DNA from: Paenalcaligenes sp050487225
Lineage (GTDB): Bacteria > Pseudomonadota > Gammaproteobacteria > Burkholderiales > Burkholderiaceae_B
Assembly: GCF_050487225.1 (NCBI RefSeq)
Contig: NZ_JBKQGY010000002.1
Location: 124,001 to 188,000, forward strand
Reading direction: 5' to 3'
DNA length: 64,000 bases
The translations under genes and the position numbers were made by a program. Numbering within the stretch: position 1 is the stretch's first letter; every line of letters begins with the position of its first letter. This document shows, one piece after another, positions 1-8,824 of this stretch. A model generated the notes under the pieces. That model saw only the letters and a list, made by a program, of their open reading frames with translations, was not told the origin of the DNA and ran no database searches.

Positions 1-320
1 CTAGAACCACCGCCTAAGCCACCGCCTGCTGGAATGCGTTTAACACAATCTAGCTCTACTCCGTACGAGGTGCCTGTAGCGTGCTGCAATAAACGCGCCG
101 CTCTCACCATTAAGTCATCTTCGGCAGCCAAGCCGCTTAAGGTTTCTTGGGCTCGTACAATTTGACCATCGTTACGTCGTTCAAAGTTCAACGTATCTTG
201 AAGATCAATAAACCTAAATACGGTTTCTAGCTTATGGTAGCCATCTAGTCTGCGCCCCACCAAGTGTAAAAACAGATTGAGCTTAGCTGGTGCAGGTACA
301 TCGTATAACGCTTTGCCCAT
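1..320 (-). CDS. ispE: 4-diphosphocytidyl-2-C-methyl-D-erythritol kinase, partial (C-terminus outside window)
   Basis: IspE phosphorylates CDP-methylerythritol in the cytosolic MEP route to isoprenoids. Only about 106 N-terminal codons are present; the reading frame runs off base 1. The translation opens MGKALYDVPAPAKLNLFLH, the usual GHMP-kinase start with the PAPAKLN segment. The last visible residues are IPAGGGLGGGS, the glycine-rich ATP loop of the family. The ATG at 320 lies 5 bases downstream of the lolB stop, so the two are almost certainly cotranscribed, an order common in betaproteobacteria. I see nothing unusual. Identification rests on two family motifs in the right order and on the lolB neighbour. 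Confidence 0.93.
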   Translation of the reverse strand, partial: MGKALYDVPAPAKLNLFLHLVGRRLDGYHKLETVFRFIDLQDTLNFERRNDGQIVRAQETLSGLAAEDDLMVRAARLLQHATGTSYGVELDCVKRIPAGGGLGGGS

Positions 321-325
321 GCTAC

Positions 326-910
326 TTACCTGTCTACCACCAAACGCACACTAATATCACGCTGCGCATCATTGCGATTCAATTGCAGTACTCGTGGGCC
401 AGTTTGATCGTAGCGCTGTAAACGCACGCGCCAACCATCTTGCACAAACGCCTCTGGACGTCCGTCAGCGTCTCGTTCAGCAGTCACACTGGTTTTTCCT
501 TGCAGCCATGCACGTAAATACGCGACAGGAATGGGGCTGCCCAACAGTTGCTCGACGAGCTCATCCGGCCCTGTTGCATATTCCATGCTGCCATCGGTGC
601 GCTGCAAGCTAGCCCCTTGAGGCATAACCAGCACTCGCGCCAAGACCGTCCCCATAGGGTTGGTCAAATCTATTTGCAAAATACCTTGCTGATCTAACCA
701 GGTGAAGCCGCCCTGCACCGCTTGGCGCTCACCCGCAAACTCTTGCATCGTGACAGCAAACCTACCGCTGCGCTCAAACGACGTCGACAGCACTACCTCG
801 TTGCCATCAGACGATGATGGCAATGGTGTGGCACACGCACTCAACAACGCGGCCAATGCCACCCATGCTAATCGTCGCCACGAGCGGAAAAAAGAAAATA
901 CAGCGTTCAT
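326..910 (-). CDS. lolB: Outer-membrane lipoprotein insertion protein LolB
   Basis: LolB is the outer-membrane receptor that accepts lipoproteins from the carrier LolA and inserts them in the inner leaflet. The 194-residue product has a short basic N-terminus, a hydrophobic core and a lipobox LSAC near residue 26, so it should itself be lipidated at that cysteine. The body (SFERSGRFAVTM, GGFTWLDQQG, LLGSPIPVAYLRAWLQG) matches the LolB half-barrel pattern, and the length is typical. It lies 6 bases after the upstream TPR gene and 5 bases before ispE, forming a TPR-lolB-ispE operon. Confidence 0.92.
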   Translation of the reverse strand: MNAVFSFFRSWRRLAWVALAALLSACATPLPSSSDGNEVVLSTSFERSGRFAVTMQEFAGERQAVQGGFTWLDQQGILQIDLTNPMGTVLARVLVMPQGASLQRTDGSMEYATGPDELVEQLLGSPIPVAYLRAWLQGKTSVTAERDADGRPEAFVQDGWRVRLQRYDQTGPRVLQLNRNDAQRDISVRLVVDR

Positions 911-916
911 AATGGA

Positions 917-2710
917 TTACGGCAGGGTGACGCCCAAACGTTTCAACGTATTGAGCAAAGCTTCATTGGTGGGATCGTGCGCCAAGGCATCCGCCCAAAT
1001 TTGTTTGGCTTGCTCGGGACGACCATCTACCCAGTACACCTCGCCCAAGTGTGCCGCCACATCAGCGGAAGGCATCAGTGCGTACGAACGCTCTAGATAC
1101 TCAGCCGCAGCTTGGTAGTCACCCACACGGAACAAGTACCAACCCACGCTATCCAGAATATACGGATTGTTAGGCTCAAGCTCCATGGCTTGCTCTAACA
1201 AGTCTTGCGCTTCACTTAGGTTACGATTTTGATCTGCCAAGGTGTAACCCAACGAGTTATAAGCATTGGCCTCAGTAGGCTCCAGCTCAATCACTTCGCG
1301 CATTAGTTTTTCAAACTCAGGATAACGCCCCTGACGCTCGTATAGCATGGCCAAGTCGTATTTGACCTCGGCGGTATCCGGTAGCTCTTTATTGGCGCGC
1401 TCTAACACCGTCGTGGCCATATCAGTACGCCCTGCTTCGCGGTAAATAGATGCACGAGTTAACGCGACTACCGCTTGCTCTTGGCGGTCTTGTGTACCCA
1501 AGGTGTCTAGGGTACGTTGCGCTTTTTTCAGATCACCCGATCGTGCCTCTAATACAGCACGGTGTACACGCGATTGGAAACGCAGCATGGGCTCTTCGAT
1601 AAGATCCAACTGCTTGATCGCTTCCGCGTAATCTCTGCGCTCTTCAGCAATGCGTACCAGCAGTAAACGTGCATCAGAAATACCGGCCAGCGCATTGCTA
1701 ACGCCATCGTTCACACTACGTCTGCGTTGGCTTTGCACGCTGATGAATTCTTCTAGCCCTTCTATAGCCTCATCGTAACGTTGAGCACGCAACAGCACTT
1801 CAGCCTTGGTGTACAACAAATCAAAATCTTCAGGGTTGCGCGCCTGCATAGTATCAATCAAGGCTAATGCCTCGTTGAATTTGCGATGGTCCACAAACCG
1901 GCTAATCAACAGCAACTGCAACTTACGCATTTCTGGATTGCGTTGCACGACAGTTGAAGCTTCTTTTAGCGCAGTTTCCACATCCACATGCAAACCGTAT
2001 TCCAACACACGCTGCGCTGCGGCTTCGGAGTCTGGGGAGCGCTCTAAGGCTTGTCTAGCTTCGTACAACGCACGCGCTGGACGCTGCGCTGCCCATGCCA
2101 CATCCGACAAGGCCAAATGCGATACTGGCAACTGACGTAGATCAGGTGGAATGGCTTCTTCTAATACCTCCAACGCTAAGCGTGGATCCACCATGCGCGC
2201 CGACAAAGACATTGCCTGAATGATGGCCTGCTCTTTGTTTTTAGCGCTATCAATACGCTGACGCAATGCTTGCGCCATACCTTTGGTATTCCCGGCAGAC
2301 GCCTCCAAGGCCAACACAGTGGCTTTGGCTTCTGGATTCTCAGGCGCCAAACTGTTCCACTCACGTGCCGCACGCAGCGCACGAGACTGGTTGTAATCGA
2401 TCATAGAGAGCTGAAAAGACTTTTCAGCAAAACGGGGATCTAAGGTGTCTCTGGCCAAATCCAGAAAGGTTTGGCTTGCTGTATCAAAATCACCTGACTG
2501 TGCTGCTACTTCTGCCACCAAGACTCTATACATGATGTCAGCACTCAGGCTGACTTCGGGCAATTCTCCGCTGCGCAAGTAAATATGTTCAACCTGCTGC
2601 TCGGGTGCGAGCTGGTTTGGAGCGGCATGAACCAGCCCCGAATAAAGTGGAGCAAGCAAAAATGAGCCAAATACTAAGGAATACAGATTCATCCAGAAAA
2701 ACCGTCGCAA
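917..2710 (-). CDS. Exported tetratricopeptide-repeat protein upstream of lolB
   Basis: This 597-residue protein has an N-terminal hydrophobic signal segment ending in VHAAP near residue 30, so it is probably periplasmic or membrane-anchored. It is followed by many helical TPR units. Recognisable repeats include the run ANAYNSLGYTLAD and NPYILDSVGWYLFRVGDY near the C-terminus, which fit the TPR consensus well. Its specific role is unknown; proteins of this kind commonly precede lolB in Burkholderiales and probably scaffold envelope assembly. The longest frame starts with TTG at 2710. An ATG at 2692 (MNLYSLVF) would lose the basic N-region of the signal peptide, so I keep TTG with reserve. Confidence 0.8.
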   Translation of the reverse strand: MRRFFWMNLYSLVFGSFLLAPLYSGLVHAAPNQLAPEQQVEHIYLRSGELPEVSLSADIMYRVLVAEVAAQSGDFDTASQTFLDLARDTLDPRFAEKSFQLSMIDYNQSRALRAAREWNSLAPENPEAKATVLALEASAGNTKGMAQALRQRIDSAKNKEQAIIQAMSLSARMVDPRLALEVLEEAIPPDLRQLPVSHLALSDVAWAAQRPARALYEARQALERSPDSEAAAQRVLEYGLHVDVETALKEASTVVQRNPEMRKLQLLLISRFVDHRKFNEALALIDTMQARNPEDFDLLYTKAEVLLRAQRYDEAIEGLEEFISVQSQRRRSVNDGVSNALAGISDARLLLVRIAEERRDYAEAIKQLDLIEEPMLRFQSRVHRAVLEARSGDLKKAQRTLDTLGTQDRQEQAVVALTRASIYREAGRTDMATTVLERANKELPDTAEVKYDLAMLYERQGRYPEFEKLMREVIELEPTEANAYNSLGYTLADQNRNLSEAQDLLEQAMELEPNNPYILDSVGWYLFRVGDYQAAAEYLERSYALMPSADVAAHLGEVYWVDGRPEQAKQIWADALAHDPTNEALLNTLKRLGVTLP

Positions 2711-2780
2711 AAGCGCGTAAGATTAAGCAGTCAGATGGCTTATTGAGGCCGCCCCGTTCACCAAATGTTAGCACCCCACT

Positions 2781-3608
2781 ATGCCTGAATTGCCAGAAGT
2801 TGAAACAACTCGTCGCGGAATTGCGACGGTTATGACTGGCCATACGCTACGTACTTTGATCGTACACGAACCTAGAATGCGTTGGCCAATTCCCGAAGCA
2901 TTACCCGAACTTGTACGTGAACAACCCGTGCTGGCCTGTGGTAGGCGCGGCAAGTACTTGTTAATACAGTTTCCCCACGGCACGCAGCTTATTCACTTGG
3001 GTATGTCCGGTTCGCTGCGCCGTGTACCGTTGGATGCCCCTCGTTTAAAACATGACCATGTAGAGTGGTTGTTCGACGAGTCCAGATTCTTGTTACATGA
3101 CCCCCGACGCTTCGGTTCTGTGTTATGGCACCCAGCCCAAAACGGCGATGTACTTCAACACCCTTTGTTACAAAAACTAGGCGTAGAGCCCTTAGGAGAT
3201 GACTTCACTCCTGCTATGCTATTTGCCCATTTGCAGCAGCGTAAGCTTGCCATCAAGCCTACACTACTTAGTGGTCAGATTGTCGTGGGCGTAGGCAATA
3301 TCTATGCATCAGAGTCGCTCTACAAAGCCGGCATACACCCTGAAGCACCTGCCAATACCCTTTCCAAACCCCGCGTTGCCAAACTACATACTGCCATCGT
3401 TCAAACGCTAAGCGATGCCTTGACCTCTGGCGGTAGCACGCTTAAAGATTACGTCAATGCCAGCGGTACACCCGGCTCGTATTTCGAGCTGCACTCCAAG
3501 GTGTATGACAAAGAAGGCAAGCCCTGCCCTCAATGCCAAAAACCCATACTACGACTCGTGCAAAATCAGCGTGCCACGTATTTTTGCAGCCGCTGCCAAC
3601 GCCGTTAA
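2781..3608 (+). CDS. mutM: Formamidopyrimidine-DNA glycosylase (Fpg/MutM)
   Basis: This bifunctional DNA glycosylase/AP lyase removes 8-oxoguanine and formamidopyrimidines. The product (275 residues) starts MPELPEVE, which gives the catalytic N-terminal proline after Met removal and the conserved Glu. GVGNIYASE in the centre is the helix-two-turn-helix DNA-binding element. The C-terminus carries a Cys4 zinc finger (CPQC, then CSRC near the end). Length is standard. The gene is divergent from the TPR-lolB operon with a 70-base gap. It converges on the flavin dehydrogenase gene, and the two stop codons overlap in a TTAA palindrome at 3605-3608. Confidence 0.97.
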   Translation: MPELPEVETTRRGIATVMTGHTLRTLIVHEPRMRWPIPEALPELVREQPVLACGRRGKYLLIQFPHGTQLIHLGMSGSLRRVPLDAPRLKHDHVEWLFDESRFLLHDPRRFGSVLWHPAQNGDVLQHPLLQKLGVEPLGDDFTPAMLFAHLQQRKLAIKPTLLSGQIVVGVGNIYASESLYKAGIHPEAPANTLSKPRVAKLHTAIVQTLSDALTSGGSTLKDYVNASGTPGSYFELHSKVYDKEGKPCPQCQKPILRLVQNQRATYFCSRCQRR

Positions 3609-5023
3609 CGCTCTTGCAAGACCTTGCCTGGATTCATCACACCATCAGGGTCCAGAGCCTGCTTAATTTTATGCATTAGCGCCAGCTCTACGGGGTCTTT
3701 ATAGTGTGATAACAGATCCCGCTTTAGTTGCCCAATGCCGTGTTCCGCACTAATAGAACCGTGAAAAGCATGCACGCTATCGTGCACTACTTGATAAATC
3801 TCGCTCTGTTTAGCTAACAGCTCGTCTTCACCATACGCCGTACCGCGTGCCACGTTATAGTGCAAATTACCATCGCCTAAATGCCCAAAAATCACATGCT
3901 CAATGCCTGCGAAATTCGCTTGCAACAACGCATTGGTTTTTTCTACAAAAGCGGGAATAGACGATACAGGAATGGAAACGTCGTGCTTCACGCTTTTGCC
4001 AAAACTTTTTTCTGACAGCGGGATACTTTCTCGCAAATGCCATAGCGCCTGACTTTGCGCGACACTTTCTGCAATCACAGCATCTTGCACAACGCCCGCC
4101 TCAATGGCGTCACTCAGCACCACCTCAAAACGTTCGCGCGCATGCGCTTCGCTTTCATTGTCAGACAGCTCTAACAATGCAAACCACGGGAACTGTGCGC
4201 TGTCATTATCAAAAGGTAGGCGCTGCTCGGGATAGCAACGTACCACACCATCCAAGCAGTTGTGACGCATCACCTCAAAACCCGTCAAGCTCGCACCAAA
4301 ACCCGCTCTGGCAAGCGACAGCATTTTCACCGCATCCTCCAAAGAGGCTAATGCCAGCATGGCTGTGCATTGCGCCACTGGGAGCGGGAATAGCTTGAGG
4401 GATGCAGCGGTAATAATACCTAGCGTACCTTCACTACCGATGAACAAATCACGCAAATCATAGCCAGTATTGTCTTTACGCAGCCCACGCAACCCATGCC
4501 AAATCTGGCCGTCTGCGCATACAACTTCTAAACCCAAACACAGCTCACGCGTATTACCGTAGCGCAGCACTTGAGTACCACCCGCATTCGTTGCCAAATT
4601 ACCGCCAATAGTACAACTGCCTTCGGCTGCCAAACTTAAGGGAAACAACCTGCCTGCTTGCTCTGCCGCGTCTTGTACATTTTGCAAAATGCAGCCAGCC
4701 TCTACGATCATGGTGTCGTTATCGGTATCCACATGACGGATACGATTCAACCGGCTTAGCGACAGCACAATTTGGCGTCCACGGTGGTCAGGCGTTGCGC
4801 CCCCACATAAACCGGTATTACCGCCCTGAGGCACGATGCTCAAGCCATGCTCTCGGCACCACAGCACAACCTTCGCTACCTCTTCAGTGCTTCCTGGTCG
4901 AACTACTGCCTCTGCCTCACCGGAGTAACGCTCTCTCCAGTCAGTCAAAAACGGGGCCATCGCCTCGCCCGTCAACACATTATCCGCACCTAATAAAGAC
5001 CGTAAGCTCGCCAACTCTGCCAT
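3605..5023 (-). CDS. FAD-linked D-2-hydroxyacid dehydrogenase (GlcD/DLD family)
   Basis: This is a 472-residue VAO-type flavoprotein. The N-terminal half is a PCMH FAD-binding domain with PQGGNTGLCGGATP and GGNLATNAGGTQVLRYG; the C-terminal half is the FAD-oxidase-C domain with FGHLGDGNLHYNV and AEHGIGQLKRD, whose histidines are conserved in the family. It has no iron-sulfur module. The likely activity is oxidation of D-lactate, D-2-hydroxyglutarate or glycolate, passing electrons to a flavoprotein or quinone acceptor. The substrate cannot be told from sequence. It stands as a single gene. The larger dehydrogenase at 49558-53493 shares this fold but carries extra modules. Confidence 0.88.
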   Translation of the reverse strand: MAELASLRSLLGADNVLTGEAMAPFLTDWRERYSGEAEAVVRPGSTEEVAKVVLWCREHGLSIVPQGGNTGLCGGATPDHRGRQIVLSLSRLNRIRHVDTDNDTMIVEAGCILQNVQDAAEQAGRLFPLSLAAEGSCTIGGNLATNAGGTQVLRYGNTRELCLGLEVVCADGQIWHGLRGLRKDNTGYDLRDLFIGSEGTLGIITAASLKLFPLPVAQCTAMLALASLEDAVKMLSLARAGFGASLTGFEVMRHNCLDGVVRCYPEQRLPFDNDSAQFPWFALLELSDNESEAHARERFEVVLSDAIEAGVVQDAVIAESVAQSQALWHLRESIPLSEKSFGKSVKHDVSIPVSSIPAFVEKTNALLQANFAGIEHVIFGHLGDGNLHYNVARGTAYGEDELLAKQSEIYQVVHDSVHAFHGSISAEHGIGQLKRDLLSHYKDPVELALMHKIKQALDPDGVMNPGKVLQER

Positions 5024-5124
5024 GCAATGCCTCTAAAAAAAACCAAAGCTGTGTTTATCTGTTTCATAGCATACTCCCCTGAGCGATAATAAGGGGTTAA
5101 TCATTGCCTTTCATGAGGATTTTC

Positions 5125-6510
5125 ATGACCTCCACACTCTTGCCTGATGCTGTTTTCAAGGCCTACGACATACGGGGAACCGTCCCTGTACAACTCAATG
5201 CCACCTTTGCCCACTTGCTGGGCCAAGCATTGGGAACCGAAGCACTGAAAAACGGTGTTGACAGCGTTGTCGTTGGCTATGATGGCCGACACAGCAGCCC
5301 TGAATTGGCCACTGCCTTGCACGCTGGTATTAATAGCGTAGGGGCAAACAGTATAGATTTAGGTTTAGTACCCACGCCGCTGGTGTACTACGCCGCTCAC
5401 GTACTCAAAACCGGTACAGGCGTAGCCATTACAGGTAGCCACAACCCACCTGAGTACAACGGCTTCAAGATGATGATGGCTGGCCGTACACTACACGGCG
5501 ACGACATCCAACAACTCAAGCATGCTATGCAAGCTGGTTTTACCCCAGCCGCTACTCCTGGTGAGTGCACACAACAAAGCCTGTTGGATCAGTACATCGA
5601 AGAAATCCACACTAGCGTACATTTGGTACGCCCCATGAAAGTCGCTATTGACTGCGGTAACGGTGCGGCCGCTGTGTTGGCTGAAGCCCTGTTCCAATCT
5701 ATAGGCTGTCAGGTAGACATGCTTTATGGTGACGTAGATGGCGACTTCCCCAACCATCACCCCGATCCCGCTGACCCTGCTAACTTGGCTGACCTGATCC
5801 ATCACGTAGCAAACAGTGATTGCGAATTAGGCTTAGCTTTTGATGGCGACGGCGACCGCTTAGGCGTCGTCACCAAGTCTGGCGAAATCATCTGGCCTGA
5901 CCGTCAACTGGTGCTGTTTGCGCGCGATATTTTGCAACGTGAGCCTGGTGCTTCCATTATTTACGATGTGAAATGCAGCCGCCACGTAGGCCTAGAAGTC
6001 AGCAAAGCGGGTGGCACACCGCTGATGTGGCAAACCGGTCACTCATTGATTAAAACCAAACTCGCCGAGACTGGCGCCCCCTTGGCTGGCGAAATGAGCG
6101 GTCACATTTTCTTTAAAGAACGCTGGTACGGCTTTGATGATGGCCTGTACACCGGTGCGCGTTTATTGGAAATCTTGGCACGCAACCATGAGCCGTCCGA
6201 AACGCTGGAAGGCTTGCCACAAGACTTATCCACCCCAGAGCTAAAACTGCCTATGAACGAAGGCGAGCCTCATGCGTTCGTCGCGCAACTACAGCAGTCC
6301 GATGCTTTCGAAACCGCTCAAGAGCGCATTACCATTGATGGCATTCGTGCCGAGTATGAAGATGGCTTTGGTTTGGCTCGCGCCTCCAACACAACGCCAG
6401 TAGTGGTGCTACGTTTTGAGGCCCAAAACGAAGAAGCGCTAGTACGTATTCAACATGAATTCCGTACAGCTATTCAACGTCTGCGCCCGGATCTGGCACT
6501 ACCCTTCTAA
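5125..6510 (+). CDS. Phosphomannomutase/phosphoglucomutase (AlgC/ManB type)
   Basis: This alpha-D-phosphohexomutase interconverts hexose 6- and 1-phosphates to supply GDP-mannose or UDP-glucose precursors. All four signatures are visible: substrate loop FKAYDIRG at the N-terminus, phosphoserine loop TGSHNPPEYNG, metal loop FDGDGDRLG and sugar-specificity loop GEMSGHIFF. I chose ATG 5125 (461 residues) over TTG 5104 and ATG 5113 because AGGA at 5116-5119 is spaced 5 bases before it and family members begin close to this point. It is convergent with the polysaccharide locus; its 3' end overlaps the fused glycosyltransferase gene by 12 bases. A role in lipopolysaccharide sugar supply is inferred from enzyme type and location. 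Confidence 0.92.
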   Translation: MTSTLLPDAVFKAYDIRGTVPVQLNATFAHLLGQALGTEALKNGVDSVVVGYDGRHSSPELATALHAGINSVGANSIDLGLVPTPLVYYAAHVLKTGTGVAITGSHNPPEYNGFKMMMAGRTLHGDDIQQLKHAMQAGFTPAATPGECTQQSLLDQYIEEIHTSVHLVRPMKVAIDCGNGAAAVLAEALFQSIGCQVDMLYGDVDGDFPNHHPDPADPANLADLIHHVANSDCELGLAFDGDGDRLGVVTKSGEIIWPDRQLVLFARDILQREPGASIIYDVKCSRHVGLEVSKAGGTPLMWQTGHSLIKTKLAETGAPLAGEMSGHIFFKERWYGFDDGLYTGARLLEILARNHEPSETLEGLPQDLSTPELKLPMNEGEPHAFVAQLQQSDAFETAQERITIDGIRAEYEDGFGLARASNTTPVVVLRFEAQNEEALVRIQHEFRTAIQRLRPDLALPF

Positions 6511-8820
6511 GCGCTGAGGACTAGGGGCTGGCCGCTCAGTTGGCACAGCCCCTAATGCTTTATAAACCTCTAGGTGTTGCAGCACAATTTTGTGCACATC
6601 AAACACCTCTTCTGCTAATTGTCTGCCAGCCTGCCCCATCTGTTCACGCAAGGCTTTATCGTTTGCCAACTCTTGCACCGCCAACCATAAGGCTTTGGCG
6701 TTTTGCACGGGGACTAACACACCGCTTACACCGGGTTCGATGGCATCTCTACAACCTGCCACGTCGGTAGTCACCACCGGCACACCTGCCGCTGCCGCCT
6801 CCACCAACGATTTAGGCAAGCCTTCACGATAGGATGGCAACACGGCAATATGGCTTTGTGCGTACAACGTGGGGATATCGGAGCGCTCACCCAGCCACTG
6901 CACAATGCCCTGATCATGCCATTGCTGCATTTGCGCTTTGCTCACGCTAGCCGGGTTACCAGCATCAGGGCCGCCAGCAATACGCCACGCTATGGCGTCA
7001 CCAGCCTCACCACTTAAGCGGGCCGCTTCCACGTATTCGCGCACCCCTTTATCGTTTAGCAACCTCGCTACCATCAACACCTGCACTGGTGGCTCTGGGG
7101 GGCTAGGCTGTAGCGGAAATTTCTGCAACTCCACACCGGAACCACGAATCATCACCACCTGACTTTGGCGCACCACCTTTGCCTGCAGCAACACATCTCT
7201 ATCGCTGGTGTTCTGGAAAATCACCCTGCTGTTCTTGTGACCCAATGCCATGCGGTACAACAAAATGGCTAATTTTCGTACCAGACCGGCTTGCTCATTA
7301 ATGAACACATAGCCTAGCCCCGACACCGCCGCCACAAAAGCCGGCACTTTGGCCAACCTCGCCGCAATACCGCCATAAATAACAGGCTTGATGGTGACGG
7401 CGTGCACAACTGCAGGTTTGACCTTACGAAACAACCGGTACAACACATACAGTGTGTGCAGCTCTTGCAAGGGGTTCTTACCGCTACGGCTCATGGGCAG
7501 CGCGTGATGCGTGAAGCCCAACGCTCGTATCTGTTGCACGGCCTCGCCTGCCATCGTCGCTATATGTACGGCATACCCTTGCCGCTTGGCCTCTATCGCA
7601 ATCTGTACACGGTGCGACAAAAAGAACGCTGGGTTATTCACCACCATCAGCAGCCGGCACTCCGCCTCTACTTGGGGAACACCGTCTTGCCACAACGTAA
7701 CGTAACGCTGCACCATTTTGTCTAAGCCAAACTGCTGTACACGCACCAAAGCTTGGTCACGCTGCTTTTGTCGCTCAGGCGAATGCACATCACCCAGCAC
7801 TTGAATAATGCCTTGTGCCAGCGCTTTGGCATTACGGGGAGGCACCACCACACCCGTACCTGCCAAAATACTGGCAGCATCACCCACGTCTGTGACCACG
7901 CAACTCACGCCCGCTGCCATGGCCTCGCACACCACATTAGGAAAACCTTCTGCTTGGCTAGACAACACATGAATATCTAACGCCACCATGATGGCGGGAA
8001 TATCATCCCTACGCCCTAATAGCAACACCTTATCCACCAAGCCATGCTGCTCTAACAACGCCATCACACTGGCGTTATCGGCGCTTAGCCCCTCGCCCAC
8101 CAGCACGCAACGCGCATCAGGAACGCTTTTTACGACTTGGGAAAAAGCGGCCAACAAATTGGCATGATCTTTAAGCGGGTTCCATCGTGCGATAGCACCA
8201 ATGACTGGCTGCTCTAGCGATAACCCTAGCTCGTGGCGCATTTGCTCACGCGTACCTTCTGGCACTTTCCAACGTCGCAAATCATAGCCATTAGGGATCA
8301 CCACCATCCTGTCGGCGTCATAACCCCAGGCTTGATGGCGCTGAGCGGCATTTTCTGCACACGCCACAATGGCGGTAGGAATACGAGTAGAAAGTTTGGC
8401 ACATACCCACGCTACCACGCGGGACTTTGGGCTACCTTTGTGTAGATTTTCGCCAGAGTTACGTATCCCCCAGACGATGCGCTTCACACCCGCGCTACGT
8501 GCTGCCATACCGCCTATAAGGTCCGCGTGATACATCCACGTTTGCACCACATCGGGGCGTAAACTTTTGAGCAAATTACGCAGTTTAAAAAAACCAGGAA
8601 TCAACCCTAAGACGCCGCCCATGTGCAAGCAATACAAGGTGATGCCAGCCTGACGCAATCGCTCGCCGTAAATATCCTCACCCCCCATGGAGATCACAAT
8701 GTGCTGCGCATTGGGGTTAGACGCCGTCACCAAACGGAATAAGACGGCTTCAGCACCGCCCTGCCCCAGGCCGGAAATAATATGTACAACAATGAAAGGG
8801 GGTGTAGCGTCTTGGCTCAT
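6499..8820 (-). CDS. Fused protein with two family-4 glycosyltransferase modules
   Basis: The 773-residue product contains two complete GT4 (GT-B fold) units. Unit 1 spans about residues 8-375: HIISGLGQGGAE opens the acceptor domain, and EGFPNVVCEAMAAG near 290 is the nucleotide-sugar EX7E motif. Unit 2 starts near 385 with MVVNNPAFFLSHR and ends with its own EGLPKSLVEAAAAG near 665. Unit 2 resembles PglA/CapM-type transferases, unit 1 the GGAE-type single transferases encoded just upstream. One polypeptide probably adds two successive sugars to a lipid-linked glycan on the cytoplasmic face. It is last in the polysaccharide operon, 4 bases after the preceding gene, and is open throughout with no sign of an internal stop. 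Confidence 0.88.
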   Translation of the reverse strand: MSQDATPPFIVVHIISGLGQGGAEAVLFRLVTASNPNAQHIVISMGGEDIYGERLRQAGITLYCLHMGGVLGLIPGFFKLRNLLKSLRPDVVQTWMYHADLIGGMAARSAGVKRIVWGIRNSGENLHKGSPKSRVVAWVCAKLSTRIPTAIVACAENAAQRHQAWGYDADRMVVIPNGYDLRRWKVPEGTREQMRHELGLSLEQPVIGAIARWNPLKDHANLLAAFSQVVKSVPDARCVLVGEGLSADNASVMALLEQHGLVDKVLLLGRRDDIPAIMVALDIHVLSSQAEGFPNVVCEAMAAGVSCVVTDVGDAASILAGTGVVVPPRNAKALAQGIIQVLGDVHSPERQKQRDQALVRVQQFGLDKMVQRYVTLWQDGVPQVEAECRLLMVVNNPAFFLSHRVQIAIEAKRQGYAVHIATMAGEAVQQIRALGFTHHALPMSRSGKNPLQELHTLYVLYRLFRKVKPAVVHAVTIKPVIYGGIAARLAKVPAFVAAVSGLGYVFINEQAGLVRKLAILLYRMALGHKNSRVIFQNTSDRDVLLQAKVVRQSQVVMIRGSGVELQKFPLQPSPPEPPVQVLMVARLLNDKGVREYVEAARLSGEAGDAIAWRIAGGPDAGNPASVSKAQMQQWHDQGIVQWLGERSDIPTLYAQSHIAVLPSYREGLPKSLVEAAAAGVPVVTTDVAGCRDAIEPGVSGVLVPVQNAKALWLAVQELANDKALREQMGQAGRQLAEEVFDVHKIVLQHLEVYKALGAVPTERPAPSPQRLEG

Positions 8821-8824
8821 ACCA

